From Serripes groenlandicus (lineage: Eukaryota > Mollusca > Bivalvia > Cardiida > Cardiidae): DNA of 64,000 nucleotides. The position numbers and the translations under genes are program-made. The notes under the pieces are model-generated. The model ran no database searches, was not told where the DNA came from, and saw only the letters and a list, made by a program, of their open reading frames with translations. The stretch lies in contig JASEVX010000007.1 in NCBI GenBank assembly GCA_031761405.1, positions 55,294,695-55,358,694 on the forward strand, in the 5' to 3' direction. Positions within the stretch are counted from its first letter, which is position 1, and each line of letters starts with the position of its first letter. This document shows positions 1-11,272 of this stretch, in pieces.

Positions 1-1
1 G

Positions 2-92
2 CGCTTAGAAAATGTGACAAACGACGGTTGAAGCTGTTTGATTTACATGGAAACAAAGAAGGAATTTATTTGGTGTATTGTGACCTACATAC
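2..92 (+). repeat. Dispersed repeat G, copy 1
   Basis: About 90 bp that reappear in the same orientation at 57073-57159. Both begin CGCTTAGAAA and share TTACATGGAAACAAAGAAGG and GGTGTATTGT. The left limit is the window edge, so the real element may be longer. No coding capacity or termini recognised. Confidence 0.7.
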
Positions 93-641
93 TTTTCGAC
101 CATTTTGGACCGAACGATGTTTTCCAAGCCCGCTGTCAAATTATTTTCACAATACGAAAGAACGTTGATGGGTTAAGTCTTGAAAAACCGGATATGAAAT
201 ACAACAAATGCATGTTTAACTTAACAAATTTGATTTAATTAAAAGTATTTGCATGTAATATAAGAAATAATACAATGTGTTCGAGTATAAATAGTTCATA
301 TATATAATAAGTTATGAATTAATTGATAGAACATGATATACGTTCATGTTCATCTACAGTGGAGGCATGCAAGAAAATCAAAGAAAGGCAAACAATGTTA
401 AAAACATGTATGTATAAATCTTATGAACTATGTGTGACTTAATGAACGGGATGTTCTATAAATAGGCTACATCTCATGATTAAAAAATTTGAACATAATA
501 AACACTTGTACAAACATATTCGGAGACAATGTTGCAGAAGATTTGATAGTCCTTTTTCGGCATCCGAGCCCATGGTCACCAACAATTCTAAAAAAAAAAT
601 ATCTTAATTCCAAATTTTGAAACTTTTCTAAATGTTGATTC
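93..641. other. AT-rich stretch, nothing recognised
   Basis: No repeat family of this window, no tRNA-like sequence and no convincing exon seen. A short open frame at 38-238 overlaps repeat G and has no recognisable domain. Confidence 0.5.
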
Positions 642-830
642 AACCTTTTCTCAAACGTAGACGTATGTTGACGCCTCTGCAACAGACAATTTTGAAAACA
701 ATTAGGCAAAGGGAGAAATTGCTCATGATGAGAAATTTCACCTTTTGCCACAATGTTATCAACGCTTTTCGGTGATAACACATTACCTTATAGAGATGTT
801 TTCAAAGTATGCTGATTTGATATATGTAGG
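642..830 (+). mobile_element. MITE family A, degraded copy
   Basis: Left end AACCTTTTCTC is followed by the family's GACGCCTCTGCAACAGAC block and the central palindrome (GAAATTGCTCATGATGAG, then CCTTTTGCCACAATG). The right third is badly decayed and has no terminal repeat. Confidence 0.75.
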
Positions 831-2139
831 AATGTTTGTTTTGGGTTTTATGTCGCTTTTAACAGCTAATGTCATATGGCGGCGGACAGGAACGATGTTC
901 TTGGTCCCAAACCTTACATTTACATCAAGATAAAACTACATAGCGTTTGAAACCAATACCATCCCACCTGCTGGAGCTCAAGAGTTGCATTGACTCAAAT
1001 AGTTCAGATCCATTTAGCCAGCTCTTAACGGTTAAATCAAGGCTTAGACAGTGACTGTCCTTCTTATTGAGCTTCCCGCGGCCACAGAGGCAATGTAGAA
1101 AAAAGGATTATATTCAAGAATGATTGGTGACTATGGAATCTACTGCAGCACTGTATCCGTCTGGAATGGATAAGAGGAATGGAAGTTAGACCCATTTATA
1201 ACGTCCCATCGGGATGTCAAGCAGACGATTTATAGATACAGTGTCATCTCCCAAAAGACGCACCACTGCTTAGCGGTAACCCCCTTCGGAACGACGGCTA
1301 GTTCGTAATGGTGTGCAAAGCATTGAGGGGAAAAATAGAAATTGGTCGTTTCTTTTTTTCCCAGCAATGATTTCCAACATTGTCCGATGCGCCAAATTGT
1401 GTTTCTATCAGACGGGTTTTAAAATCACTGTAGTAAAATGACTGCATTCTTTTGCATCCGCCAGATGTTGGTCTGGAGAGGGAGCACTATACATGACAGT
1501 AAGATGATCATTGCGGCATGCTTCGTACAAACCGTGCCCCAATCCTCATAAAACAGCTATTCTCACGTTCCTGCTTGGTTCGACTGAGCTCAATCTCAAA
1601 ATCACATGCTTCACGCTAACTATAAAACGTTTGCCTGCGACGCATGTGAAATTGAACGGCGTCTGTAGTTTGAGTAAAACAAATTGGGTTGACAATGGTG
1701 CAACGTTGTTCAATCATAAAGGACTAGAATCTAAAACGTTCAAACAATTCAATAAATCTTAATACAAGCAATTCGTGAAAGTAGAACCCATAACTTTAAA
1801 GGATAACTTTTATCAACATTTACTAACGGGGATTTTAAAGTCATTACCTTCCAAATACACTGCCAATTTAAATGGTACATCTGAGCTTTAACTGTTGTAG
1901 AAATATAATCTTTGTGATGATATACCGGTTTATATGTCATGGTTTTGAATTCCAGTTCGCAAAGGCGAAGCCTCGATTAATTAATTTCTACGAATATGAT
2001 ATCTTAACCATGATTAAATTGACCGATATATCATCAAAAAGTTAGTTATTAGTGTTCCCCTCTAACGTTTTGCACGTGAATGAGACAAATAACTACTCGT
2101 TTAAAAACCGACCTTTGACGACTTTGCAATTAATTTATT
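831..2139. other. Long stretch without recognised features
   Basis: About 1.3 kb of apparently unique sequence. Short frames (such as 1511-1762) show no domain and are not flanked by convincing splice structure. It does not match families A-G by eye. Confidence 0.5.
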
Positions 2140-2369
2140 TTAACCCTTTCCCTCATATAGACGCTTTCTGACGCCTCTGCAGCAGACGGCTTTTTGAAAA
2201 CATAGTGACAAGAGAAGAAATTGCTCAAAGCGAGCAATTTCTCCTTTTGCCACAATGTTTTCCACTTTTGGTCATGGGTTATCCATTCAATTATAGAGAT
2301 TTTCTAATTTTTTTACCAAATATGTTCAAGGTCGTCTGCTGCATAATTGTCGTATGAGGGAAGAAAGGG
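2140..2369 (+). mobile_element. MITE family A, near full length
   Basis: TTAA plus CCCTTTCCCTCATATAGACG at the left. Central palindrome tip is GCTC-AAAGC-GAGC, right block GTCGTCTGCTGCATAATTGT. The right end reads GAGGGAAGAAAGGG, so its terminal repeat is interrupted and the right TTAA is lost. Young subfamily (CCCTCATA type). Confidence 0.9.
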
Positions 2370-2559
2370 AGGCAATACTTGTGCTGTAACATTTTTTTCT
2401 GGCGATGGGTTCTACTTTTTACATGTTATTTATCAATGTTTTCCTCATGTGTTTTTTTTTTTATCTCATCTACATGTCTAGAATAGTTACGTGATAACGG
2501 GACGGGGTATGTGTAAAACGATTACCACAAGGGGGTGATTGTAACATTGGTGATTACGA

Positions 2560-2741
2560 CAGAGCTCTAGATAATCTCCCAACATCTTCATTTGACATTC
2601 AAACCCTATGTTGTGGGTACTCAAAAGAATCGTCTCAGTGAGACGATTCCTTTGAGTACCCACAACATAGGATTTGGTTGAGTACTAAGAGAGATATTGT
2701 GGGGAAAAGAGCAGTACACTCGCCCCTTATCTAGTCCTCTG
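2560..2741. mobile_element. Hairpin element family E, copy 1
   Basis: Ends CAGAGCTCTAGATAA and TTATCTAGTCCTCTG are an imperfect inverted repeat. The centre (2604-2670) is a long hairpin, arm CCCTATGTTGTGGGTACTC, with an inner GTCTCAGTGAGAC tip. Sister copies are at 9392-9574 and 15053-15474, and a deleted one at 46615-46688. CAG-type ends resemble hAT elements, but no clear target duplication is seen here. Confidence 0.8.
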
Positions 2742-3292
2742 AGTACTTACACTAAACTGTTGCAACCGATTCTGTGACCCTGTGTCACGTGTATAAAGAC
2801 AGACCAGTCGGCGTATCCGTACCGTCTGACCAGGCTCTATATTGCATGCTGCCCAACTCATATTCACTCCTAAAGTTGGCTATGGACTCTTCCAAATGCA
2901 AAAGTTGGACAATGCCATTTTAACAATTTAGCCTCGAAAGGGTTAACAATTACAATGGTAAGATGGTATCAAGCTAAAGAGAGTATATTTACGACTGCTT
3001 ATAGTAAGGACCCTGGCGAGCCTGTGCAACATACACAGTCTCCGAAGGATATTTACTGTCTGCTATCATTTATAGGATACAAAAACGTAGGTTCAGACGG
3101 AAAAGCCCAAATATTCAGCCCAACTTGTTTGACACTGGTTATCCCATATTAGAAACCAAAACGGGATAACAGCATAACACATGTTTCGCCTCTCGATGTC
3201 CATGTTTCGATCAACGTGTCATCGTGTATACACGACAGGTAGACATAAACATTTCAAGCAGCTGAAATCAGTCTGTGGCATGATATAATTTT
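2742..3292. other. Stretch without recognised features
   Basis: No family member, array or domain seen. The 65-codon frame at 2955-3152 is not recognisable. Confidence 0.45.
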
Positions 3293-3417
3293 GCCCTTTC
3301 CAACATGGAGACTCACGTTGACGCATCTGCAGCACACGACTTTTGATTAAAACAGTCTGACACACGGAATAATTGTTCATATTGGGCAATTTGCCTAATT
3401 GTTTTCAAAGTCGACTC
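3293..3417 (+). mobile_element. MITE family A, degraded fragment
   Basis: GCCCTTTCCAACATGGAGAC, then GACGCATCTGCAGCACACGA and a decayed palindrome (ATTGTTCATATTGGGCAAT), ending at TTTTCAAAGTCGAC. The right half of the element is missing. Confidence 0.65.
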
Positions 3418-3484
3418 TGAATTACCTAAACGGACAGTAGCCCGAATTAATTTTGAACAGCCAGTTTGTATCACCAGTGATCGG

Positions 3485-3757
3485 CAGAATCAACGACGTT
3501 TGTCTATATCACCATTGCACGGCAGAACCAACGACGTTCGTCTGTATCGCCATTGCACGGCAGAACCAACGACGTTCGTCTGTATCGCCATTGCACGGCA
3601 GAACCAACGACGTTCGTCTGTATCGCCAGTACACGGCAGAATCATCGACGTTCGTCTGTATTGCCATTGCACGGCAGAATCAACGACGTTCGTCTGTATC
3701 GCCATTGCACGGCAGAACCAACGACGTTCGTCTATATCGCCATTGCACGGCAGAAAC
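3485..3757. repeat. 38-bp tandem repeat, about 7 copies
   Basis: ACGACGTTCGTCTGTAT...TGCACGGCAGAA recurs every 38 bp (ACGACGTT near 3493, 3531, 3569, 3607, 3645, 3683 and 3721). Since 38 is not a multiple of three and the unit lacks stops, all three forward frames and one reverse frame stay open. The resulting 103-123 codon frames are by-products, not genes. Confidence 0.9.
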
Positions 3758-3920
3758 AGAAGAGACACCGTACCAGTGCGGTCAATAAACGAAGACAATT
3801 GTCTAAATTGCCAGTGCACATAATAAACAAAGACGGTCGGTCGACTGTATCGTTGTTGCACTGAAGAAAGAAACTAGTGCATCCGGAAAGCCGATGCATT
3901 CAATAGGATAACAAATTCGT

Positions 3921-4135
3921 TTAACTCTTTCAGCGCCGAATTGTTTACAGTAGACTCTTCCATGTTCAAAATCAGGTGTGTCCATTTCTCAATTTATGAA
4001 AGCTTTGGACTATTTTGGTAACTAAAACGGCAAACAATGCTGATTTCAGGTGAGACAGCTCGTTACGAGCTGAGTCACCTGAATCTGCATTGTTTGCAAA
4101 AACTTAAATATTGCCTGTGCCGCTGAAAGAGTTAA
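3921..4135 (-). mobile_element. MITE family B, full length (B1)
   Basis: 215 bp with TTAA at both ends. Left end is CTCTTTCAGCGCCGAATTGT; right end is GCCGCTGAAAGAG, its inverted counterpart. The central palindrome runs AAACAATGCTGATTTCAGGT through GCTCGTTACGAGC to TGCATTGTTTGC. Internally, TTGAACATGGAAGAGTCTAC (on the other strand) marks the family. Confidence 0.9.
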
Positions 4136-4654
4136 AACGCCAGTGCATCCAATAATTAAACTGCTCGTCTGAATAGACTAGTCGATGCATTCAATACATA
4201 GTTCCCAGAACTACAATAGTTATCTCCCTTGTCGGCCATTTTGATAGGCAAATATGATCAGCATCAATAAAATGTATTAAATAAAAATGTGATAATTAGG
4301 AAAACACCAAGGAATTTGAGTTTGACAACCATATGTCGTTGTCTGAATCACAGGTGTACTGGCAAAACTCAGACATGTGTCTGTGTCACTGAAACGCTGT
4401 ATAAACAAACGTCTGTCTAACCGCCTTATGACTTTTTTTTTTGTCTGTTGACATGACTGCAATTAATGACCCCAACAACAACAACAAATTTCACTTAACT
4501 TCTTAAACGAAGCAAACTAAAACGAGCCAGTGTAAGAGGAAAGGTACAATATGGCATTTTTGAACATTATAGGTTCAGATCGGCGTTTCCACCTGCTCAG
4601 TCTTATCAGAATCTACACAAGTTGACAACAAGTTATAACAAGCTCTTGTGAATA
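4136..4654. other. Stretch without recognised features
   Basis: AT-rich, with no array or family member seen. The 61-codon reverse frame at 4277-4462 has no domain. Confidence 0.45.
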
Positions 4655-4899
4655 ATATGAGCCGAATTACGAGAAAAGTATCGACCCGGATTAGCCTAAG
4701 CATACCGCGCAGGCTTACATAGACAGACACTTTTCGCCTCGTGTGGATTTTCTGTTTAAGGAATCTTTATTCTTTACTTATATCCGCCTGAGACGGAATG
4801 TGTCGGCCCGGATTAGCCTGCGCGGACTGCGCAGGCTGGTCTGGGTCGATACATTACGCAGAGTCCATAATGTTGGTTTTCTCGTAATTCGGCTCATAT
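4655..4899. mobile_element. Palindromic element family D (D1)
   Basis: A perfect 23-bp terminal inverted repeat (4655-4677 and 4877-4899, starting ATATGAGCCGAATTACGAG). Inside are two GC-rich blocks; the second contains the palindrome AGCCTGCGCGG...GCGCAGGCT. The phrases GACGGAATGTGTCGGCCCGG and GTCGATACATTACGCAGAG mark the family. No coding capacity. Confidence 0.85.
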
Positions 4900-5410
4900 G
4901 TTATAAACGTGTCTGGAGCTGGATCTTTACTGTTCATTAAAGCAATCTTATTTCCTTTTCTTACACACTGGCTTAATATTTTCTTAGCCAATATTGTCTT
5001 TGAGTTAAACATTATTCATTCTATTGGATAACACAGTTTAAATATCCAACCATAACAAAAAATCAATATTTACAATTTGCATTTATACATAAAAGTTCAA
5101 ATCTACATGAGTTAAATTACAAATTTGCAGTGAAAATACACAAATTTGAGCAAAAAAGAAAAAAACAAAAATCTAACAAAGGAAATATACGCAACTGTGA
5201 CATGATATTTTATTGCATGATGTCACGGGTAAATAATGCTATAAATAGACCGTTAGACAATTCGTAGTATTTAAGGAAAAAAGATAAACACAACAAAAAT
5301 TGAGCAATTATCATACAGTCAAACTATAATTATCAATTACAACAGTTTGGGGAAAAAAAATCGACATCATGTTTACTAGACGTCTACGCCCTAGGTTTTA
5401 TCCGGGCAAC
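4900..5410. other. AT-rich stretch, nothing recognised
   Basis: Very AT-rich with A-runs around 5150-5190. No family member or tandem array seen. Confidence 0.5.
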
Positions 5411-5600
5411 TGAACCATTTCCCACGTACAAACAAATCTGCTGAAGACGGCTTTGAAAACATTTAGGCAAAAAACAATGGAAACTCTCCATAAATGAAAG
5501 TATTATTACAAAGAGTTATACGCATTGTGAAAAGAGAAGGAATTGCTCACTGTGGGCGTATGCTGCAGATGCGTCAAAATAAGTGTACGTGTGGGAACTG
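5411..5600 (-). mobile_element. MITE family A, old subfamily, internally rearranged
   Basis: Starts ACCATTTCCCACGTACAAAC and ends GTGTACGTGTGGGAACTGGT, the CCCACAT-type termini of the older subfamily. The palindrome has lost most of its right arm (GGAATTGCTCACTGTGGGCG). No TTAA retained. Confidence 0.7.
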
Positions 5601-5863
5601 GTGAAAAGTAATAAACATTGTAGAAAAAAAGGTAGAATTGGAACCGTATTAAGATGGGAAGACAGACCGCATTGTCATAAGGTGTTTGTATTCATAATTT
5701 AAGTAGTAAAGAAAAGTCACAATTAAGAATTAGAATGTTTTGTAAGGAAATAGGTTGTTGATGAGAATGCCAAATTTATTGGCAGAAAATGAGAGGTTAA
5801 AAAAAGTATAGAGAATATCTCTTATTGGATTATTCTATGTTGTTGGTACACGTTGTACATGCA

Positions 5864-6350
<487 letters not shown>

Positions 6351-6618
6351 GAATACCATATTGTATACACTATTGTAATCGGCTTTATATGCATTGTCTT
6401 CTGTTGTTTTCGTTTTTCTAATGTTCCATGTACCCTTGTTTAAAATCGATCTTCAGTATTATGGAGGAAATAAATATTTAATGACTTCATCATGACATTT
6501 CTATTTAAGGACTAAGTCCGGGAGACAGCCTTCCTTTTAACTTTTATTGAAATATTAATTTTGACAACCTAGTCCTCGATCATTTTACTGGATAGAGAAA
6601 ACTACTACTGTAATATAT

Positions 6619-6864
6619 CGAGGGCTTGGTGTGAAACAGTTGTAACTAAAATCGGTATTTTTTTACCAGTTTAATCACCAGGTCATAAAGTCTTTATAAA
6701 CGTTAAATCTTTTTTTCTTGGTAAACAATGAAAATGTAGGTGCCATTGCTCGTTCTGAGCAATGGCACCTAAATTTGCATTGTTTACAAAGGGATCAAAA
6801 TTGCCCCTAAACCAGGGTTTTCATAATAGGTGTTTAGTTACAACCGTTTCACGCCAAGCCCTCG
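6619..6864 (-). mobile_element. TIR element family C (C1)
   Basis: 246 bp. Ends CGAGGGCTTGGTGTGAAAC and GTTTCACGCCAAGCCCTCG, flanked by ATAT at 6615-6618 and 6865-6868 (4-bp target duplication). Central palindrome: GTAAACAATGAAAATGTAGG, tip GCTC-GTTCT-GAGC, right limit TTTGCATTGTTTAC. Confidence 0.9.
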
Positions 6865-7914
6865 ATATGTAGGTCATACAGACAAATAACGGAATGAATT
6901 TTTCTGCAAAGTAGTCATTTCAGAATGTACGTTGATATTCTTTATGAGTCAATGATTGAATATATTTACCCACACAGAATTGTTACAGTTCCCAACCAGA
7001 GGGAAACGGAGAATTCGCTCGTTTTTATATTTTTCTCCTGTTGTCACAATGTTCTCATACGTCGTCTGTATCACGAGAAAGGTTATACAGTCGTTAAAGC
7101 TTCAAATGTTCGTATTTGTTTTAGATTTCTTAATAACACATCACAGCCTAATGTAGGAATAGTATATCATAAATGACAGAAAATGCAACATAAAGCATGT
7201 TATTATGTTTAATATGTGATGATAAACTCGATATTGATATACACGATTCACGCAATACGAAATCCAGCATTTTTATGTGCAATAAGTTATTTACTTAGAT
7301 CCCTTAGCGTCATTGACCACGCAGGTCTTTTTTACGCACGTGCATAAATTACGCGAATGTTTGTTTACTCGAGCGCCACTCGTATAATGTTTACTAATCA
7401 AACATATAGATTTACCGAAAGTCAATTGTCCGAAGGTATCGATCACGTGTCTCGAGGTTTCTCTCACGCTTCATCGTTCACGAAAGGGTAAGGATCAGAT
7501 ACATTTGATGACATCAAACACTGACAAACAGGGAAAGGGCGGACGTGCAAGAGTTTATGAATACGCCCTCTTTGACCCGAAATACTTAACTGTTAAATCA
7601 TAAATATCGAAAGTCGTTCATTCGTGTAGAGAAATCCGTTGGAGTTTCGGGAGAAACGCAAACAGAAATAAATTCTCCCCTTAATAACATGGTGTCGGTC
7701 AGTCGAGAGAAAATGGCGGCTAGTCACCGACTGTACATGATTCATTCTCTGAGAATCACGTTTTTTCTCGGCGAGATTTGCTAGCCTCATCGCGAAATCG
7801 TACCGCGATATCTCGTGGGACATCGTTTTCTGACATACAACGAGACTCGGCAATAAGAAAAAATAGGTGGGCCGCTAATGGATTGGTGAACATTCTCCAT
7901 CTGACATTTTGATT
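6865..7914. other. About 1 kb without recognised features
   Basis: Contains frames of 83 codons (+, 6925-7176) and 86 codons (-, 7593-7853). Neither has a recognisable domain, and no flanking exon is visible. Not a member of families A-G by eye. Confidence 0.45.
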
Positions 7915-8233
7915 CCGTCGTGCCTAAATTGCCACGATAAACAAAAAGGGACTATAAAATATGTCCCCCCGAAAGCGCCAACACATTCATCGGTTCAATT
8001 TAAAGTGTTCATGATGTAGTCTAAACTGTTCCACAGCCATTTCATATTCGAGAGAACAAACAGTTTTTGGAGCCGTCGTGCCTAAATTGCCACGATAAAC
8101 AAAAAGGGACTATAACATATGTCCCCCCGATAGCGCTAACACATTAATCGGTTCAATTTAAAGTGTTCAAGATATAGTTTAAACTGTTCCACAGCTATTT
8201 CATATTCGAGAGAACAAACAGTTTTTGGAGTCG
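7915..8233. repeat. 158-bp tandem duplication
   Basis: Two head-to-tail units (7915-8072 and 8073-8233) starting CCGTCGTGCCTAAATTGCC and ending ACAAACAGTTTTTGGAG. They differ at few positions, so the duplication looks recent. No ORF spans both. Confidence 0.9.
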
Positions 8234-8281
8234 CGTCTAGCGATTTTGGGGTTTTAATGTAACTCCATAGAGTAAAGATGC

Positions 8282-8497
8282 AGGCTAACCTGTTTCTGCA
8301 GCAGACGACTTTGAACATGTTTTGTCAAAAAATAGAAAATCTCTATAATTAAATGGATAACCTATGACTAAAAGTGGAAAACATTGTGGCAAAATGAGAA
8401 ATTGCTCGTTTTGATCAATTTCATCTTTTGTCACTATGTTTCAAAAAGCTATCTGCTGCAGAGGCGTCAGAAAGCGTATATATGAGGGAAAGGTTTA
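8282..8497 (-). mobile_element. MITE family A, left terminus lost
   Basis: Starts inside the element at CTGCAGCAGACGACTTTGAA; palindrome tip is GCTC-GTTTT-GATC. Right end GAGGCGTCAGAAAGCGTATA...ATGAGGGAAAGG. Young subfamily; the terminal TTAA sites are not preserved. Confidence 0.85.
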
Positions 8498-8667
8498 ATC
8501 CGTACAGTCTCGTCACAGCCTGCATTGTCCATCCACATGTACATTAGTCCTAGAACTGCAGCCCCGTTCTATTTATATCATTTTACCTTTATATGAACCC
8601 ATTATGGAGAGTTATCAAGACCAAAAATAGCTACACGCGGGTCATATACGTTTTAGCTTTCATACAC

Positions 8668-8738
8668 TGTGTACAGAGAATAAACTGTTTGCATTCATTT
8701 GCTCGTGTGTTCAGAGAATAAACTGTTTGCATTGATTT
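8668..8738. repeat. Short direct duplication, 38-bp period
   Basis: CAGAGAATAAACTGTTTGCA occurs twice, preceded by TGTGTA or TGTGTT. No larger array. Confidence 0.8.
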
Positions 8739-8968
8739 ATTGGAAACCAGTTTTTATTTGGCGCGTTGCAAGTCTTATTTTCCTCTCCCTTTAAAATATT
8801 ACGCCATATTTGTACTCTTTAAACTAAGCTGGCGAATCAATACGCAGACGGAAAAATCTCTACTTTATAAATGTTACTGTTTTTTGGCGTCCACCAATGA
8901 GAAAACTATATTGGAGAAACACTGGTCTGATGTTGCCAAACTTGTGTTATCTATTCTCCGAATATAGC

Positions 8969-9202
8969 TTAACCCTTTCCCACATACACACAAGTCTACT
9001 CCAACCGATTTGGAACATATCCTTGGGGAAAAAATATGGAAAATCTCTATTAATCAAAGCATAGTTATTGCATAGAATGGAAAACATTGTGGCAAAAAGG
9101 GTATTTTGCTCTTTTTGGTCAATTTCTCCTTTTGCCACAATGTCTTTAAAAGTTGTCTGCTGCAGATACGTTAAAGTTCGTCTGCAATAGAGATAGCGTT
9201 AA
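8969..9202 (-). mobile_element. MITE family A, old subfamily
   Basis: TTAA at 8969-8972 and 9199-9202. Left end CCCTTTCCCACATACACAC; palindrome GAAAACATTGTGGC...TTTGCCACAATG with a decayed tip; right block TTGTCTGCTGCAGATACG. The right terminal repeat is eroded. Confidence 0.8.
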
Positions 9203-9391
9203 ATATTATTCTTATTAGGTACAGACGCCATTCGTTTCAATCTTTAATATTGTCAACCACGTGTGAACATGTCAGTTTTCCTAACGCTCCCGTTGTCCGC
9301 CTATATCGACCTACAGTTCAACCTCTACAGAACAACGATGGCCGGAGGAACAAACAGGCGTTGCTCCTTACAGGTTGTTGTTTAATATGCC

Positions 9392-9574
9392 CAGAGCTCT
9401 AGTTAAGGGGCGTTTTGCAGGTTCTAAAATCCTTATTTGACCAGCTAACCCTATGTTGTGGGTACTCAAAAGAATCGTCTCAGTGAGGAGATTCTGTTGA
9501 GTACCCACAACATAGGGTTTCCTTTAATAATAAGAGGGGAAAAGAGCTGAATACCCCTCCTTATCCGAACTCTG
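9392..9574. mobile_element. Hairpin element family E, copy 2
   Basis: Ends CAGAGCTCTAGTTAAGG and CCTTATCCGAACTCTG. The central hairpin (about 9449-9519) has arms CCCTATGTTGTGGGTACTC and GAGTACCCACAACATAGGG, with one altered inner position (GAGGAGATTC). Flanks ATGCC / ATGTCC are only weakly alike. Confidence 0.8.
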
Positions 9575-9749
9575 ATGTCCTTTTATGTTGTTACTGAATT
9601 GTAGTATCTTTAATCTTTGTAAGCTTAAGTCTATGATTATAACCATTGGAACTGTATACACTTTGAAGACATTCGATGGTCGTTTACCGTTCTTTCTGAG
9701 AAGGTTTCGCTCATTAGAGGTGAAACAACGTCGTTAAAAAATACAGATT

Positions 9750-9828
9750 CCTTGGACGCCTCTGCAGCAGACAGCGTTTGAAAACATAATGAGCAATTTC
9801 TCCTTTTGTCACGATGTGTTTCAACTCC
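9750..9828 (+). mobile_element. MITE family A, fragment
   Basis: GACGCCTCTGCAGCAGACAG, then GAAAACATAATGAGCAATTT and TTTGTCACGATGTG. The left palindrome arm is deleted and both termini are gone. Confidence 0.7.
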
Positions 9829-10547
9829 ATATAATAATTGTATTTTAATGTTTAGGTGATTTTCTATATTAATATCTATTGTGATGCAAGTTTTAACAAA
9901 TCATATATACACCTAGCTGTTATGTAGTTCGTAAAACCTTGCTTCACTTAATATAAACTAAACTAACGCTTCCATCTTTTTTGTAAGAAGCGAATCTCTT
10001 TAAGACTGAAAAACAAAAACCTAATTAAGAATGACTCTAAAACATTCTATTTTCGTGTATTTTCAGTCAAACTCCATAAAACAGAAGATACAAGTTTAGT
10101 AGCACGATTTAAGATGGTGTATAAACGGTATATTGATTTTTGTTTCTATATGAAGATCGTTGTGCTAATTTTCCTCCTATGGGAAATTGTCCTTAATTAA
10201 CATCCAAATGCAATTAAAGAAGCCACTGTTTAATTGATGTACATCGCCCGATGGAGTTAATTAATATACAGCTATATGCGAGTCTTCAGTTTCTACAATG
10301 TGGAAAAACAAATGCAAAGCAAAAATATGTTACCAGTCATTATACGAAGCATACCTGAAACGAGTCGAGCCGTACAGACGAAAATGACTTGCAATATAAC
10401 GCGACGTAACAGAGTCTGTTCCGACATACAGACATGTATGAAAACGACTTCTGAAAACATTATTTCAAAAGCATGGCGGCTAAAGAGAAAAGTGTTATTT
10501 ATTAAATGGTCAGAGCTTAAGGCATCTGAAAAGATAGATGGTGTTTA
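9829..10547. other. Stretch without recognised features
   Basis: About 0.7 kb. The 90-codon frame at 10276-10548 (+) runs into the 28-bp array and has no recognisable domain. I do not support it as a gene. Confidence 0.45.
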
Positions 10548-10743
10548 GTTCAGTTTGTTTTGTATTTGACGCCACGTTCAGTTTGTTTTGTATTTGACGC
10601 CACGTTCAGTTTGTTTTGTATTTGACGCCACGTTCAGTTTGTTTTGTATTTGACTCCATGTTCAGTTTGTTTTGTATTTGACGCCACGTTCAGTTTGTTT
10701 TGTATTTGACGCCACGTTCAGTTTGTTTTGTATTTGACGCTAC
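10548..10743 (+). repeat. 28-bp tandem repeat, 7 copies
   Basis: Unit GTTCAGTTTGTTTTGTATTT + GACGCCAC, seven exact-length copies. The fourth has GACTCCAT and the seventh GACGCTAC at its end; otherwise identical. No spacers, so this is not an interspersed array. Confidence 0.95.
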
Positions 10744-10755
10744 GTTCACAATGTT

Positions 10756-10850
10756 CCGTTATATCCCGGTGTTAGCCTGGTAAGTTACCAGTACGACTGA
10801 TCCGTGTATCATCACACACTCGAGTCAGTCGTAATACTAGCCCCGAACAA
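10756..10850 (-). mobile_element. SINE fragment
   Basis: GTTATATCCCGGTGTTAGCC...GTTACCAGTACGACTGATCC...GAGTCAGTCGTAATACTAGC matches the body of the SINE fragment at 54950-55105. tRNA-like head not visible. Confidence 0.6.
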
Positions 10851-10861
10851 ACAACTATTGT

Positions 10862-11078
10862 TTAACCCATTACTTCCCATGGCTTTTAATAGGTCATCTG
10901 CTTTACAATCTCCAGAAGAACAATTTCACCAATCTAGAAAACTGAAGGAATTATATTGAAATAGAGTTGAAAATATTGCAATAAAAGGTGAAATTGCTCG
11001 TTTTGAGCAATTTCACTTTTTATTGTAATGTTTTCAAAAGTCGTCTGCAAATGTCGTTTATGTGAAGTAATGGGTTAA
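10862..11078 (-). mobile_element. MITE family A variant with different terminus
   Basis: 217 bp, TTAA at both ends. The inverted terminus is CCCATTACTTCC.../...GAAGTAATGGG rather than CCCTTTCCC. The core is standard: GAAAATATTGCAATAAAAGG, GAAATTGCTCGTTTTGAGC, TATTGTAATGTTTTCAAAAG. It reads as a separate subfamily using the same centre. Confidence 0.8.
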
Positions 11079-11111
11079 TCTTTTGTATGAAAACGGACTT
11101 GCAGTCTCGCG

Positions 11112-11160
11112 CATAATGAGCAATTTCTACATAAGCCACAATGTTTTGAATATATTCAAG
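11112..11160 (+). mobile_element. MITE family A, small fragment
   Basis: ATAATGAGCAATTTCTACAT followed by GCCACAATGTTTTGAA: only the right palindrome arm remains. Confidence 0.5.
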
Positions 11161-11272
11161 GTATATTAAATCAGCATACGTTTATTTATGAAAAAAAATC
11201 ATGTTCCAAGATTGTTTTTAATTTCTTCTAATGCATATTGTGTTGCTTTTGTTAAAGGGTTAACTAAGACAA

